From the NCBI GenBank assembly GCA_026936325.1, contig JAPTHN010000023.1:7547686-7611685 (forward strand): a stretch of DNA of 64,000 bases, in the 5' to 3' direction. The notes beneath the pieces were generated by a model that made no database searches, was not told where the DNA came from, and saw nothing but the letters and a program-made list of their open reading frames with translations. The stretch comes from Platynereis dumerilii. Taxonomy: Eukaryota; Annelida; Polychaeta; Phyllodocida; Nereididae. The translations under genes were made by a program, and so were the position numbers. Below are positions 23,986 to 38,028 of this stretch, piece by piece (positions within the stretch are counted from its first letter, which is position 1; each line of letters starts with the position of its first letter).

Positions 23986-26427
23986 GATAAGACTGCGGCT
24001 GAGAACATCAAACAGTTCCTAATTTCCTCGATTGGAAAAAGGTGTGTGTGAGGACTCACTGAGGGCCCAGTGAGGGGCCCATGAAAACCCTGTGATCTTG
24101 TCTGTTCGTGTTGACAGACGAAAGGAAGTGATGTCTTTTACATATTAATTGACTAATTTATGAGGAGAAAGCCTTCAAAATGTCTTGAAAATGTGCAGGG
24201 CAAAATATAAACAATACATCTTAATGTTTTGCATGCATTTGATATTCAGAGTGACTGATGGTTGAATATCTTTTCCAGAATGCAGAACTTCACAATTTCA
24301 CAACTTGATAGAGCTCTTAATAATCACTTCACCAAATTTACTCCATTGTTTATAGTTGTAAATCTGCAAGCATATTAAATATCAGAGAAGGTAAGCCTAA
24401 TAGTTGGTTTATGATTCCTTATGTGTTGTAAAAAATACAAATTTATTTGTTGTATTATCACTGTTGTGATAGAGTGGTTTTATATAATCTTCCAAGAGAG
24501 AATCTATCGTCTGTATACTTTAGGGAAGACAGGGGGCTATACAAGGGGCACTAAGCAAATAATGGAGTAAATGTGTCATTGTCCACATAGATAAAGCCCC
24601 CTATCCCCTCTTGATCCCCTGTCTGCTGCATGGTCCATCACTGCGAGATGCTTGAGATGCTCTATTGGTGTGAGATGTGAGATTCTCTATGGGTGTGAGA
24701 TGCTCTATGGGTGTGAAATGTGGTTTGAAGTCTCTATCCAGCGATGCAGTCCGAGACCGAGGCTGGCCTTGAGAATGAGGCCGGTTCGAAGGCCTCCAAC
24801 ACTGGTTCAAAGACGAGACCAAGGCGAGACCAAGGATTTGGCATCTGAGACCGATCTGAGGCCAAGAATATATGGAAAATATGGCCCCAATGCCTCCAAC
24901 ACTACTATCTTCTATTGCTCTCCTCTCGAGAGTTGTTCTTGCAATGTGTAGGTCTATATGACAACTTTTTGGTCAATTAACAACAAGTTTGCCACTGAGT
25001 GCATTTTCAAACTCTGTTCAGGGCATGGACTGTGGTTGCAGATTGCAAATTATCTGACTGGTCAACTGGTTTTGCCAAAGTTAAAAGTGAACTTTTTGAG
25101 AGAAATTCATCGTTGCCCATGCATTTTAGAGAATTGCAATGATATCATGGCTAATTGTAGAATTCAAGCACTTCTTATTCAATTGTTTCTTTGAGGTGCA
25201 GCCAAATTGTGGCTCCAGTTGTTTCCTTCCTTCCTCCTCTGTCTCTCCATCTCAAGATTCTCAACAACCCTCTACCTCACATCCACCTCAGTTCCAGCTC
25301 AGCTCCAGCTCAGCATCTCCATACATCTCATTGAAGGAGGCAATGGATGGAGGAGGCAAGGGGACCTGACAGCAGCAAGATCATCCTTTCAGCAGCTTGT
25401 TTATAGGCAACCAGAGGCAGCTGACAAATGCCCTGCCTTGTATTCTCACAACGTCAATTAGAACTGCAGATAACCTTTCAAGCCGACCCTTATCACTGCA
25501 GATTAACTGGCAGCCAATAAACAAAAGGTGCAGAACCTGTGGCAAATGCTCTTGCTGCCAATGGAAAAGGCTGGATCATTTCACCTTTGGTGTTACATTT
25601 GTCGACCACTGTGGTGTAACGGTACAGTAATACATAACAGAGTTGTGTGGACTTGTATCAATGGGCTCGTGTGCCACACTGGTATAAGAAACACCTCCAA
25701 ACTTATAGGGCTATAATTGCCAGGCCAATTGCCAATCCATTGCCTATCCAACACCAATGAAACCAATTCATTTCTTAGATTGCCTGATAGTGATAGCAGA
25801 TTACCTGTGTGTGAGCTAAACTATCAAGTGGGGTATGAATGAAGCTGTATAGAGAAGCCTTGGATAGAGTAATGAATGAAGCCATATTTACTGGATGGTC
25901 CTCTGCTACTGTTGTGCTACTGTAGTGCTCTTGGGGTAGTGATCACAGCGGTCAGTCTTTGCACAGGGCCTGCATAGGGCCTGCATAAGGCCAGGGCAGA
26001 TGGGTCTATGCTGGGCCCTTTACAAGCCCCTCACTGAGGCTTTACAATGGAAGCATGGGACCCTTGAGAGAGCCCAAGAGCTGCACTTAGCCCCCTGTAG
26101 CGATCTTACTATGGCACTGTTTAACAATGTATTAGACCTGGGGTCAAACGTTCTATTGTCCTTTTCATTCTCTTCTCACTTTGATCTTTCCCTCTGGACT
26201 TCTTTGGCCCTCTTTGCTCACAGCTCCCCCTATGGGCCCCACTGATCCCCTGGGTCCTTATGCATTGCCCTTTTCTACTTTTCTTGTACTCAGCATTATT
26301 GTCATCTTAACCTCCTGTATTATTATGTTGCCTGTGTGGCAGTTTTGCTGTAGTGTTGCCCTTGTTGCCCTATCATGAGGCCATTTGACAACAAAGCAGT
26401 TCACCACAATAACATTTTTAAATGCCT

Positions 26428-26611
26428 TATTCAATAGTTATTGGCATCACTGTGAAATCAGCTGTTTGAATTGAAAACAAAACTAAAACATCCACAATTT
26501 GAAGCACCGGAGTTGATGTTAGACTGATTTTTTCCAATGAAACATATTTACAGCAACTATTTTCTTATTCAATAGTTGTTGGATGTCACTGTAAAATCAG
26601 CTGTTTGCAAT
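26428..26611 (+). repeat. Tandem duplication, about 137 bp unit
   Basis: TTCAATAGTT(A/G)TTGG plus TCACTGT and AAATCAGCTGTTTG occur at 26433 and again at 26570. The rest of the second unit resumes at 27035 (ACAATTTG, ACTGGAGTTG) after a MITE insertion. Confidence 0.7.
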
Positions 26612-26627
26612 TGGATTGAAATGCTAC

Positions 26628-27034
26628 TACAGTACAACCATCATAAAATGGCTCGTCATTTTGGATCGACACTTATCTATCGATCTGTAGTGATCCATGG
26701 CGATCTTGGTTGATATGGAGTGATCGATCTGGAAGTATCTGATGTGATCTATATCTATTTATCAAAATTAGTATTATTACATTTACTTTTCTGTACCAAA
26801 TAACTTCTGGATATGTTTCCTAGATCAATACATTCAATTGTTTGATGGATTTTATCTTTACTTTGACTTATAATCCTAAATAATTGAGATGATTGATTTT
26901 CACCAAAAGTGGTTTAGCAGATCACTGCAGATAGAGTTATGTCATCTCAGATCACTACAGATCACTCTTTATCCGGACCGCTTTGGATCGCTACGGATCA
27001 CTATGTTGAGCCATTTTAAGATGGTTGTACTGTA
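26628..27034. mobile_element. TA-flanked MITE, 403 bp
   Basis: Element 26630-27032 with inverted ends CAGTACAACCATCATAAAAT (left) and the near-complement on the right, flanked by TA. The interior is rich in GATC-containing repeats (GTAGTGATCC, CAGATCACT). It sits inside the second copy of a tandem duplication. No coding capacity. Confidence 0.8.
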
Positions 27035-27195
27035 TATGCACAATTTGTAAGAACTGGAGTTGGTGCAAAATGGATATGGCCATGGCATTAACAAAGGCAC
27101 ATCTTCATTTATGTGACAGTTTACAGAAGAAAATACGCCATTAGTGTCAATTTATAGTACTGTAAAATTGTATCGTCATGATGAGGTCCTGGATC

Positions 27196-27781
27196 TGCCA
27201 CACTGTAAAATTTGAATTTTGAGCTTAAATGATTGAGTGAGATGGCTGCACAATTCTTTTGAGCTAACATAGCTTGTTGTCAGTCTGGTGAAAATGAGAA
27301 CTGCATGCTGTTGCCACCCGGCACAAAAGTTGATTTTGTATGCTACATCATTGCTGTCCAAAGAAATAGTTCCAATTTCATTGCACATTCACAAAATTTC
27401 TATTCAACATTGATGTATACCAGAGTCAGACTCGGCAATCACATTCTCTAAGAAAGTAGACAAGGCGATCAGCACACTCAGAAACAGCCCCGGTGTCTTC
27501 CAGAAAATTGTGTGTGTTCCTCTGATCGAAATGATGTGGACGCTCGCAGGAGCTCGCGGAATAGCACACTAATCACTAGGTGGCAATACAAGACAGCATA
27601 TGTTCTGATCTGTGGCAATGCAAGAGCAGTCCACTTGTAGACAGGCTTGTTGTTTTAAGTTGTGAAAACGGACAGATTATCATAACTTAAAACTGCAAGC
27701 TATGTTAGCTCAAACAAATTGTGCAACCATCTCACTCAATAATTTGAGCTGACTCAAAATTTCAGATTTTACATGGCATTT
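27196..27781. mobile_element. Nested element with about 80 bp inverted ends around a CTGTCTACAAG-family copy
   Basis: The ends at 27196-27275 and 27693-27781 pair through stretches such as TTGAGTGAGATGG and GAGCTAACATAGCTTG. Between them lies an inverted copy of the repeat family seen at 6058 (27276-27655, ending GTCCACTTGTAGACAGG), then a small palindrome built on TTTTAAGTTGTGA (27655-27692). Confidence 0.7.
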
Positions 27782-28645
27782 GCAATGATTCTGGATGGCC
27801 AATTACTTACACCAAAGCAGGATCATATCACTGTTGTACTTTGCACAAGTACCTGTACTTGTCATTTGCTACTTGCACTTGCCCCTTTGCTCTTGCACCC
27901 TCGCTACTTAATACTTTCGAAGTGAACTACCTCTTCACTTTCCCCTAGTGCTTCACTTACTTGTGCTTGCCCTGCCCTCTGCTATTAGCCCTCCAGTTAG
28001 CCCTAGAAGAGCCCATAGGAAGCCCATAGGAAGCCCATCTCACTACCTCTTAAAAGCCATCAGGCATAAATTGAATTTACTTCTTTTCTCATCTGTGCAT
28101 AATGAATTGAACAGCCATCCACCAGACCTTTTAGGTTAGTCATCCCAACACATGTCTTATCCCCATAAGGTCATTTCTTGTGAATTATTAACACCAATGA
28201 TAATTTATTACTAATAGAAATAGCTTCATGCAAATGTGACAGCTAACTGGTAAATTAAACTGGGGTTTTGCTGATATTGGTTATAAGATAATGTATGGCC
28301 AGTTTCTTAATTCAGTGCCGTTTGGAAGGAACAATATTCTGCTATTAATAATGATATGAGTGATTACCTCAATGCTTTCGAATGATGTCATATCTTATAC
28401 TTACCATGTTATACCCACATGTATCTGATGATTCGTATCCTGTAAGTGGGTCAATGTCATATCATATTATTATCATGTTAAAAGTATTGTAGTCATTGAG
28501 TCCCATCACTTGCCAGTGATGTCATATGTATCTTTCTCTCGGTAACAAATTGACAAGTTATTATGTAAAATATAGGTCCTGTTGTGAAACCACTGCCATA
28601 CTTAAACGTAAAAATAAAACGCTTGCTTTTCCCATAGCTATAATT

Positions 28646-28942
28646 TGACAAATTGAGTTTGTTTGTTTGTGTTTTACGCCTCTGCAGCACCTTAGTGGGC
28701 TATATCGAGGCAGGCGATCGCCGTATGATGATGAGATGCGAAAACTGTGAGTCTGGCACATACCCTATTAATTCAGGGATATCCAGGGTCTTTCAGGTGC
28801 CCCAGCATAGAATACTGGATACAACCCGCCTCCATTTAATGTTCCATGGGCTCGTACGAAAGTGAGTTCCCGGGGTGAGATTTGAACCCACGTCCTTGAA
28901 GCCAGTTTACAAGCGCACTTACCAATTAGTGACAAATTGAGT
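28646..28942 (-). repeat. tRNA-derived SINE with 13 bp target duplication
   Basis: The body occupies 28659-28929 on the minus strand. The exact duplication TGACAAATTGAGT flanks it at 28646-28658 and 28930-28942. Read on the minus strand it carries a B box (GTGGGTTCAAATCT) near its head and ends in a (CAAA)n tail. A related copy lies at 48130-48367. Confidence 0.88.
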
Positions 28943-31683
28943 CATTTGTTATTGGTTTCAGAGTCTTGCAGAATACTGGACCAATACTAAGGATTGTTAT
29001 ATTTGTCTGACCATTCTTAGGGGCTTCTTGAATAGCAAAAAAAAACATGTTCCATGGAATTGCAAAGCTGCAGCAGTTTGTCTTAGGTAACAATGCAGAA
29101 AGTCTTCTTTGACTTTACTTTGCTGAAACTTGACAGGTATTTCACGAAACATTATACATTATGCAGATGAAATGTGTTTAAACAAACTTCACGACACACT
29201 CATATAGGCATGAACATGGCTTTGTACAAACTGACACTCTCAAAGAGCCAGAGACCTGATTTAATAATATATATACCCCATATACATCCTATATATCCCT
29301 GAAAATGCAGAAATACACGTATATTATACCCGTTTTATACCCAGCATTTGAAATTTTGAATGTTTTTCTGCGTCTTTGAGGTGATATAGAAACATTGAAA
29401 AAATCTCCAACCAGCAGAAGTGCAAATATAGATGTGAAAAATATTTAGAAGAGGTCTGAAAAATGCCCCTCAGTCCATAATAATGTTGATTTAGTGTCTT
29501 TATTGCAGATTTCGTGTTTGTAGTTATATCAGGTAAAAATTACAAGTCTTAGTTTGCCTAAGTTGGAGCTGTGAACACGATTGTGAAGAAAGTGCAAAAT
29601 GAAGGAGTGAAAAATGGTGAGGAGTTATGACCACATGAATAGGAGTGCAGTTCATTCCAATTATTTCAGCATAGATCTCAACTGTGATGTACAGTTTCAT
29701 CAATGCATTTCTTTTCATGTCAGTTTATGTGAAGTGCACATTTTGATAAAGGTATTTTTCAGGGTAAATTTAGTGTATGAAATGAAGTTTTTAATTGAAG
29801 ATGACAAGATCTAGGCCTGTATTTATTATATTATTTACTAAACTAATGCAAAGTCGATTCATTAGCTCTATTCAAGGAACAATTCAAAGAAAATAGTAAT
29901 GATATTGGTTTATTCTGAATTTATTTTGACACTGGTACAGGTCTTTTCGACAGAACAGAAGACAACATATTTGGTTTGCTGTATGAAATGAGTTTTACAA
30001 ATTTTGGATTGAAGATTTGAAGTTAATTTTGAAGATATATGTTTGATAAAAATTGTAATTTATATATTTAAACGAGTGCAGAGACAATTCCTTTAGTGAG
30101 AACTTTCATGCAGAATTTGGTTTTATTTTTTAATTTATTATTAAGGTGATATTCCTTTGATGGGAAAGGTGCTCAACAATGCCTGTACCATGCAGTTAGT
30201 TTGCCAACCCAATTGATTGGCCACCCAAGATTGATGTCTGCCTGCCATGTAAAGGGTGTCCTTTTCCAATCAAGAAATCTATGATATTTAATGATTATTG
30301 GTTTTTCAAACAATTTCTCGTGGTCTACAATTTGTCCCATTTTAGGTGGTCTGAGATATATGTGTTTGTTCTTTTCCTATATTTTCATTTCACTGTCTAT
30401 GCTCTATTCCAATTTTAGTCTTTGTCACTATGATAGATATAGGAGTGCATTAATGATAGACAATTATCATGTCCGTACCTCTTTCTATTTCCCTTGTCTG
30501 TTCCTATTCAGAATTATAATAGTTTCTCTTCTCAACCTTTCGCTGATCAGCAGTGCAATTAAAAGTTGTCTTCGCCATACATAGACGGTTAATCTGTGGA
30601 TCACACCTGGTTAATGTAACTAATCCACTTATTAAGTGCATTCTTACCTTAAATGCAGTTTGTTTTTTACAAATAACTAACACAAGCCAATCACTAAATG
30701 GTAAAACTATTCTCAGACACGATGAATGTGTAATTGAAAGTGGATGTTTGAAAAACTATGGAACGATCTTTTGCAGAAGTTGTAAGTTGCATTTTTATAG
30801 CAGCTCTTTATTAATTTATTTGCTTTCATCATTTAGAGTCGATTATGATTCTTATAAATACGGTTCTGGCAGTGCTGTAATCCATTCTTCGTTCGTCCTA
30901 GGACCAGGAATAATACAATTTCTGGTCCATCAGTCGTTAATGTATAGTGGCTGGAAAAAGTTGGGAAATTGGCCATGTCATTGCATGAAAACTTCTAAAT
31001 CTAACTGGAATTGTTTTAAGAAAGGTCCAAATTGTTAACAATTCGTGGAAAATTTGTTTTACTTAAAAGTATGAAAAAGTATGAAATTGCCTGGATTTTC
31101 AATTTGTTTTCTAGTCCTGTGTCCTACAGTGTGCATCATGCATGTTCTCTGCATGTAACTTCTTAAGCCATCCAAAGTTTCCTCCTTGGCCACCTCTTGC
31201 ATGGCTCTCCCTTGGGAGTTGTATTGGAATCCTTTCTTGCTACTTTCCTGTTTACTTTACTCTGGTGGGAGGTACATTACTTTTCTTTCTTCTGGTACAA
31301 AACAAGACATGCTGAAAGGAATTTCATTAAAGCTGTTAGGGTATCTGTGAAATGAATGAGCTGCATTAATGCCTCCCATGTTTACTTTGCAAAGTGGGGA
31401 GTGCTGCACCTTCCTCTTTTTTCTTTGATTCTGTCAGAATGCTCCAAAGATAAAGCCTCGTGACTCTTTGAAAAAAGATACACAACTCTTACAAACTGTT
31501 GTTAAAGAATAAATGCTATTATTACTGCATTGTAGTCAATTGTGTAGTCTTCTGTAAATGAAAAATAATTGTGCTGTTCATCGATTGTAATCAATCGAGA
31601 AGAAATACTGCTCACGTCCAACAAATGAAGCGTTCCTTCAACGAATGCATGGGTGTCTTTTAGTTTTAGAAAATTCATTGAGT

Positions 31684-31830
31684 GAGGTCAGCTCAGTTTG
31701 TAAAGGCTCTTAACATCCAATTGTTGGGTCTCTGATTCGACTACTTCTCTAGGTGGGTCACCCGGACTGATGTTGAACAGGAGTTTCTGTCATCCATTTC
31801 ATCGTTGGTGTCCTTCCGTCTGTGCCCGGC
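31684..31830 (+). repeat. Possible tRNA-derived SINE fragment
   Basis: GGTCAGCTCAGTTTGTAAAGG resembles a pol III A-box region and TGATTCGACTAC a B box, followed by GGTGGGTCACCCGGACTG. A similar GGGTGGGTCAC phrase follows a GTCGCGGGTTTCA segment at 55936-55970. Confidence 0.45.
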
Positions 31831-33157
31831 ATATTTTGTAATTCTGGGGCTCCTCATCGAGGAGTTCCATTGCTCTCATTAATATTTTATTTTTTTGTAA
31901 TATTGAAAATTTATTTATGTATTGTATACAACTGAGCATAAATAATAGTTGTCTTAGTCTGAGTCCAGTCCTCATTAGTACATCATATGAGCCCCAATCA
32001 TCCATCCATTTATTTCATCATCGTGTGTATGTGCCAGGAGCCCAAGACGTCTGCTCAAGAATGTATATATCATAGTCACCAATATGTACTTGGAGGTACC
32101 CGGTGTGGTATTAGTAATTCCAATGTAAACATATATGGTAATGAGTGTGTGTTTTGGAGTCTTGTCATGCTGACAATCCCTGCCATATACATTGTTAGAT
32201 TGGAATTGGGCCAATCACTGTGTGGCCAGAGGATCATGCTTTGAGTTTTCCAGCTCTTTGTTGGCAGAGGAGAGGGAATGTGCCAAGATTGAGCTAATGT
32301 GTACATTTTGCAGGCAGCCACTTAATCACTGCTAATGGGGGAGGGACCTGCTTAGATCTCCTTGTGAAAATAGGCATCTTGCACCACAAAAACTACAGCA
32401 ATGGTGTGAAGTATCTTCTTTTCATGATAATGTATCTGGAACTATACTTCTAGAGTTAGTTCTGATTTACAAGAATGGCTGTAATAAAAATAGTTACTGA
32501 ATTAAAGCAGGCATGTAAAATGTGAGGCTACTATTTTGCCTAATTAATGTTGCTTTGTAAAGCACCAATAATGTATGTTGCTGTCATTGTCATATTCATT
32601 ATAGAACACTGTTGATAAACAGCAGTGTACACCTGTCACCTGCACACTCTTTAACATTTTAAGGGTATATGGTAGTGTAATAATTTTGAAGTTTCTTGTA
32701 CAAACTGCATTGGAATGTAACAGTGTGAGTTCCAGTAAGGATTTAGACAGGAGTTTGTGGGAGGGGTTACAAGGCGTCATTCAGCCGATAAAAATGGAAA
32801 ATAAAAAAATCTTAAAAGCTTCATTCATTTGAACACTTGGTTTGCCTGCAGAGGAGGGGGCTAATCCACGAAGAACTTACGATCAAGAAGGAATAAAGGA
32901 ATCAAGGTTGGGGAGGGGGTAAAGACTCGCATTTTGTTTGTTATCCTGGATTTCAGACCCCCAGGAATCCCCCTTAAGACATCGTTCTCCACTTGGGTTG
33001 GTCTTTTTTTTCAGATTCTGGCACTTTTTCCCCTCTTATTTATTTTTTATGCAACTTTTTCTCTTTGGCTCGGTTTCTTGGCCACAATCTCTGACACCAT
33101 GTCTTCAAGGCAATAAACCAAGGGACACTACACTTAGGCATGTGGAAATTTGAAGAA

Positions 33158-33161
33158 TATG

Positions 33162-33252
<91 letters not shown>

Positions 33253-33340
33253 GTTGCTCATGACTGTTACAATCATTTGAATGGAGCAGATGATCGACTT
33301 TCAACGTTAGTGGTGGATTGATTGATAGTTTGATGACTTC

Positions 33341-33379
<39 letters not shown>

Positions 33380-33380
33380 T
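33158..33380 (+). repeat. GATA array followed by ATTG array
   Basis: (GATA)n at 33161-33252, then about 85 bp, then (ATTG)n at 33342-33378. Same order and strand as at 13588-13768. Confidence 0.95.
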
Positions 33381-36300
33381 ATAGTTGTGGCTTAAGCAAT
33401 AAGCATTTGGGTTTCCAACTGCTGATGGCTCCTCTTTGGGACTAACTCTCCCCGTCTTCAATTCCTATTGCTGAAGTTCATTTCTTGTGTCCCTCAGCAC
33501 AGTGAGTTCAAAATCCCCAGCAATAACTTTTGACTGCTCTGACAATTTGTGACAAATGAGGTTCTATTGCACATTGCATAGCCTGGATCCTGTCAAGAAT
33601 CTCTTGGAGAAATCCCTCAGTGGAAATTGGTGAATCCTTCAGAGGAATCCCTCATAAGAATCTCACAGCCACAAAGCTTCGTGCAATGCTAATTCAAGGA
33701 AACAGAGTTCTTGGGGTGAGCACTTGTGATGCCATGGCAACCTTTGAACAAGAGGGTAGCATTGGATAGATTTCAATAAGCAAGCTTTAACGATGCCCAT
33801 GGGCTGTTAGCTGTCCTAAAATGTTCACTATGCTGTCCGTGATACTTGATCCCAACTCAAATCAGATGTTGAAGCTATTTAAGTTACTCTAATAAATTTG
33901 TTTTTTCGTGTTCTTCTTAAGTGTCGTACAGTGTAAAATGCATTTTATATACAGGAGCCTGCACAAAAAGCACTTTTATTGACTTTCACTTTCTTTTCAC
34001 ATTTTTTTTCTGAACATTTAAAAGGACTGGAACCAAGGGTCTTGGAAGGCTTGCATGGGATACTGAATCAACACAAGTATATACTTCAAGCATACCTCCA
34101 ATGAAATTGACATGTCATGCAGTTTAGATGACATTGTAGCAAATCCTGCATATTCAAGACACAATAGTTTTTTTTTTTCGTGCTGCAAATCTAATTGATC
34201 AGGATATATAACCAACTCAATCACTTCACCAAAAGTTAGTTTGGTTGGAGCTGGGTACTTTCATCTTCTGCATTGTAAGATATTGTATTTTCCCATCTTC
34301 TGGGGCAATCATCTAGTAGCAAGCTGATAGAGGAATTACAAAGTAATGCTTAGATCCCCATAATAATGAGACCTGTGGAAAATGAATGGCTGGAGCAGAA
34401 GCAGTCTAATTAACCTAGTCCACGTTTGAGTAGATTAATCTTAATCTTTCGAGGAAGTCTAGACTATTGCCTTGATGCAGGACTATTCGATGAATGTGTC
34501 TTTGAGAAGGGCTTTAAATATGCCCCTCCCCCTCTTGTTCCCAAGCACCCAACCAGCCAATTAGCCTGCTCCTGACCCAGCCAATGTTGTAATGGGTGCT
34601 TTATAGAGCTATTGTCTGAGTCTGTGTTTGAAGACATTGTCTTTTATGGATACCAACAGAGAGTAGATCCTCATATGGCACCTAATGCCACGAAAGAGGT
34701 CTCTAAATACACAATATTCTCTGTGAGTGCACTTGACTCCTGTGTCCATATTTCTCCTTCGATTGTGGAGCAGATTAAGTCACAGTCATCCAGAAATAGA
34801 GCAGAATGCTGCATAATTGCAATTTAGGGGCAGATCATGGGTATTTGTTGTATTGAATTTGTACCCTTTGTTTCTGTGCCTGTAAGGAGCACTTAGATGC
34901 AAGGCAACATCTGTGCAGTTGTTGGGTTTAGTCTTTGCTTTCTTGGTCTACCTCTAAACAACAACTGTATACAACTATTAAGAGACAATAAGGTTTTATA
35001 ACAGCAGCTCATTTCTTATGTTGTAGGCCTACATTGCAATAACTTTGCTGGAATTCTTAAGCTGTAAAGACAGTAGCACTGGGTACTAATTAGGAGCTCC
35101 ATTGGAAGTTACAGCTTATTTGGTATATTCATTTAGAATAGAGAGATTTATAAGAAATCCTGGGTCAATGGTTAGGACTTTGAAAGCTTCACCACCAGAT
35201 TGCACTGGACCTCCCCAAGGTCAACCAGGCCCTTGACTTTGACTGTAGACTCAAGTTAGAAGTCTGCTGGATTTTTCAAAGGTACTAATGGTGCCCTTGA
35301 CTTTGGGACAGATGTCTTGATCAATGGAATAGACTCCACTTGTGAGATGGTTAAGAGTTCGTGCACTTTTCAGTTACAATTTAGAATATAGTTGACCACT
35401 GAAGTGACCAACTTCAAAAAGGTTTTTTTACTATGTTCCCTCTGAAGATGATGTAATGTTCTTGTATAATTGCAAAGGATTAGAAGGAAATGTCCAGTGG
35501 TCAAGCAATTACTTTGGTCATCAAATATTTTTGCAAAATTAGCTGAACTGTTAGCAACATGCCATGTGACACATCTTTCTTTTAGGGTGCTCTGATATGC
35601 AATGCTGTCGGTCCACATACATGTTTGTTGTTGTTGTTAACTTGTTTTTTGTTGTTTATTCCACCATAAGTAATAAGGCTTTTGTTACTTTTCCAATTGA
35701 TATGACAATTCATGAATAGTGAAGTATGAAGGACAGTAATATACTGGGTTGTGGTATTATATTGTTGTATTCCTACCTAATAGTACCAATGTGTTCTTAC
35801 AGATGTTACAATTGGGCATAGTGCTTTGCTGGTGAGACTGGAGTACATGGCTGCATGCTTTGCAGATGGTATATACATATGTAGTTCTTGGTGCTTGTAA
35901 GCAATCATGTTGGTACTGGTGCTGATACTTTGAGAAATGCTCAATCAGCTGTTCATGGCCAGATATCTTAATTGTTACATGATGCAAGACTAATTCTCAG
36001 ACTATAGTGCATGCTCTTTTCTCTATTCTTACGTTTGTATCAATAGGTGATAACAGTATTCAACAGCATATTTATGTTTTAGACACAATGTGATTATGAT
36101 ATGAGAATTTTTGGATAAGTGTTGAGTCCATTACCTTTCCATTTTCACTGTACAGCGTACTATCGATAGGTCTCATTATGACTACACAATCTAACCTGAT
36201 GTTCACTGGTAGTTCACAATCTCACATGGCTACAGTGTTGCTTGTGTTGGGGTTATGATGCTAGCTTATGATTCTGGTGTTGATGGTGCTGCTCAGTGCT

Positions 36301-36676
36301 GCTGAAGCAGTTTTAAATGGCCAGTACAGCCATGGCCCATGAGAGGGGGGGGGGTGATCCAGGAGGTGCTGTCAGGGGCGATTATGAGGTGGGAGGTGGA
36401 GGGGCACACCACCCCAGGCATTTTCACACCCCCTGCTGCTCCTGCTTGACTCCTGTCATGTTCCAAATGATATATTCTCTTTTGCTCACCTCTCAGCCAT
36501 TCCAGATTTAACTCCTTCCAGCCTCATTACCATCCTTGCCTCCTACCTCCAAGGCTTGCTTCCCACCCTGCCTCCTGCCTTCCTCCCTGGTTCCTGCCTC
36601 TCCTCATCCACTCAATGTTGATTCTGATTCTTAACATTTTAAAAGTCATAATATTATCCATTTATCATAGTTTAAC

Positions 36677-36912
36677 AATAATTGAAATGTTGTCAATGAA
36701 TAGTTGAAATGTTGTCAATGAATAGACTTGTTGGGGATGTCACAACACTGAATATAGTCTCTTTACAATTACTTTAAACATTGTATACAATAGTTGAAAT
36801 GTTGTCAATGAATAGCTACGCGGAGGATCACATCACTGGCGTGAATATAGTCTCTTCACAATTGCTGTAAACAGTGTTCACCATTAGTCAATTGTTGTCA
36901 ATGAATAGCTCG
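36677..36912 (+). repeat. Tandem repeat, about 107 bp period
   Basis: GTTGAAATGTTGTCAATGAA recurs, with GAATATAGTCTCTT and ACAATT(A/G)CT(T/G)TAAACA between copies; about two and a half units. Confidence 0.75.
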
Positions 36913-37887
36913 GTTTCAGTCAGTGCAATTCCCATGCTCACTCCTGTAGCAGCTGCAGGGACAATGTGTGTAGTAAGGCACACAGGTAGTAAGCTGCACT
37001 CAAAAGACCCCAAGACCTGATACACCTCATATGAAACATCCACTCCAACCTCCACTCAAACAGAAGAGGCTGAAGTGCCAACTCTCAAGTATAGTTCCAT
37101 GCTCAGCTGTTCCATTATTGCAAAAGGTGTTTACTCCAGGATTCGAATTCTGGAAAAGTGTATAAAATTTAATGTGCTGTTATAATACCCCACCTTGAAA
37201 ATTCCTTATTATATTTGATTGTTGTTGACCTGAAATGAGGACTGGAACTTTAAAAACACTGATTTAAAAATAATAATTGTATGATTGAGAATATATATTT
37301 TATGCCAATACTTCTGATCTGATGGGTTGCAATGAAATCTCTTAAGACAGTTATGAATGCAGTAAAAGTGATAATCGGAAATACTTAAATGTAATAGCTC
37401 CTTCTTGCTCCTAGTTCAGGAGATTCCATTTTGACAACATTTATATGATCAAAAGATCCATGTGCAGTAGAAACTCAGAGTAATAAGCAACTTTATACAG
37501 TATCTAGTGCATAAGATACCAGTTTATGACTGACATTCATAGTCATGAGTTAATGTTTGTATATATTCACTTTGGGTACCTCTTGGTTTACTAGAATAAC
37601 GAAAAGGGACCTCTGGCCCCCCCCCCAGAGGCACGTTCATGTCCACAAAGTACTTGGTTTTGACCTGAATAGTGCAGGATAAAAGTATTTATTGTCCTTC
37701 AAAAACCACTAGTCACAAAAAACGTGAGGTACTTCAAAAAGAACTGAGAATGTAGTATACGGTTGTATATAATGTAGTTAGTGGTTGGAAATATTCACCA
37801 AAAGTAACTCAAAGCAACCGTTCATCAGATGTACATCATTATTAAGTCTGTTTGTCTCTCTGGTTATATAGCTAAGTTCAGTGTGCT

Positions 37888-37993
37888 GACACTATCTGCA
37901 AATTCCTGGAGAATAAACTTTATCTTTTCGAGCCACAACCTAATAACAGGAAGGTAACAAAGACGAAGTGCAATGCTCTACCAATATATGTAT

Positions 37994-38028
<35 letters not shown>

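Noticed and set aside
23314-24051. 245-codon open frame on the + strand
   Set aside because: Its second half is the 15 bp minisatellite, whose period keeps all frames open. The first part shows no recognisable domain or splice context.
30553-31038. 161-codon open frame on the + strand
   Set aside because: No recognisable domain and no coding-like composition; lies within netrin intron 1.
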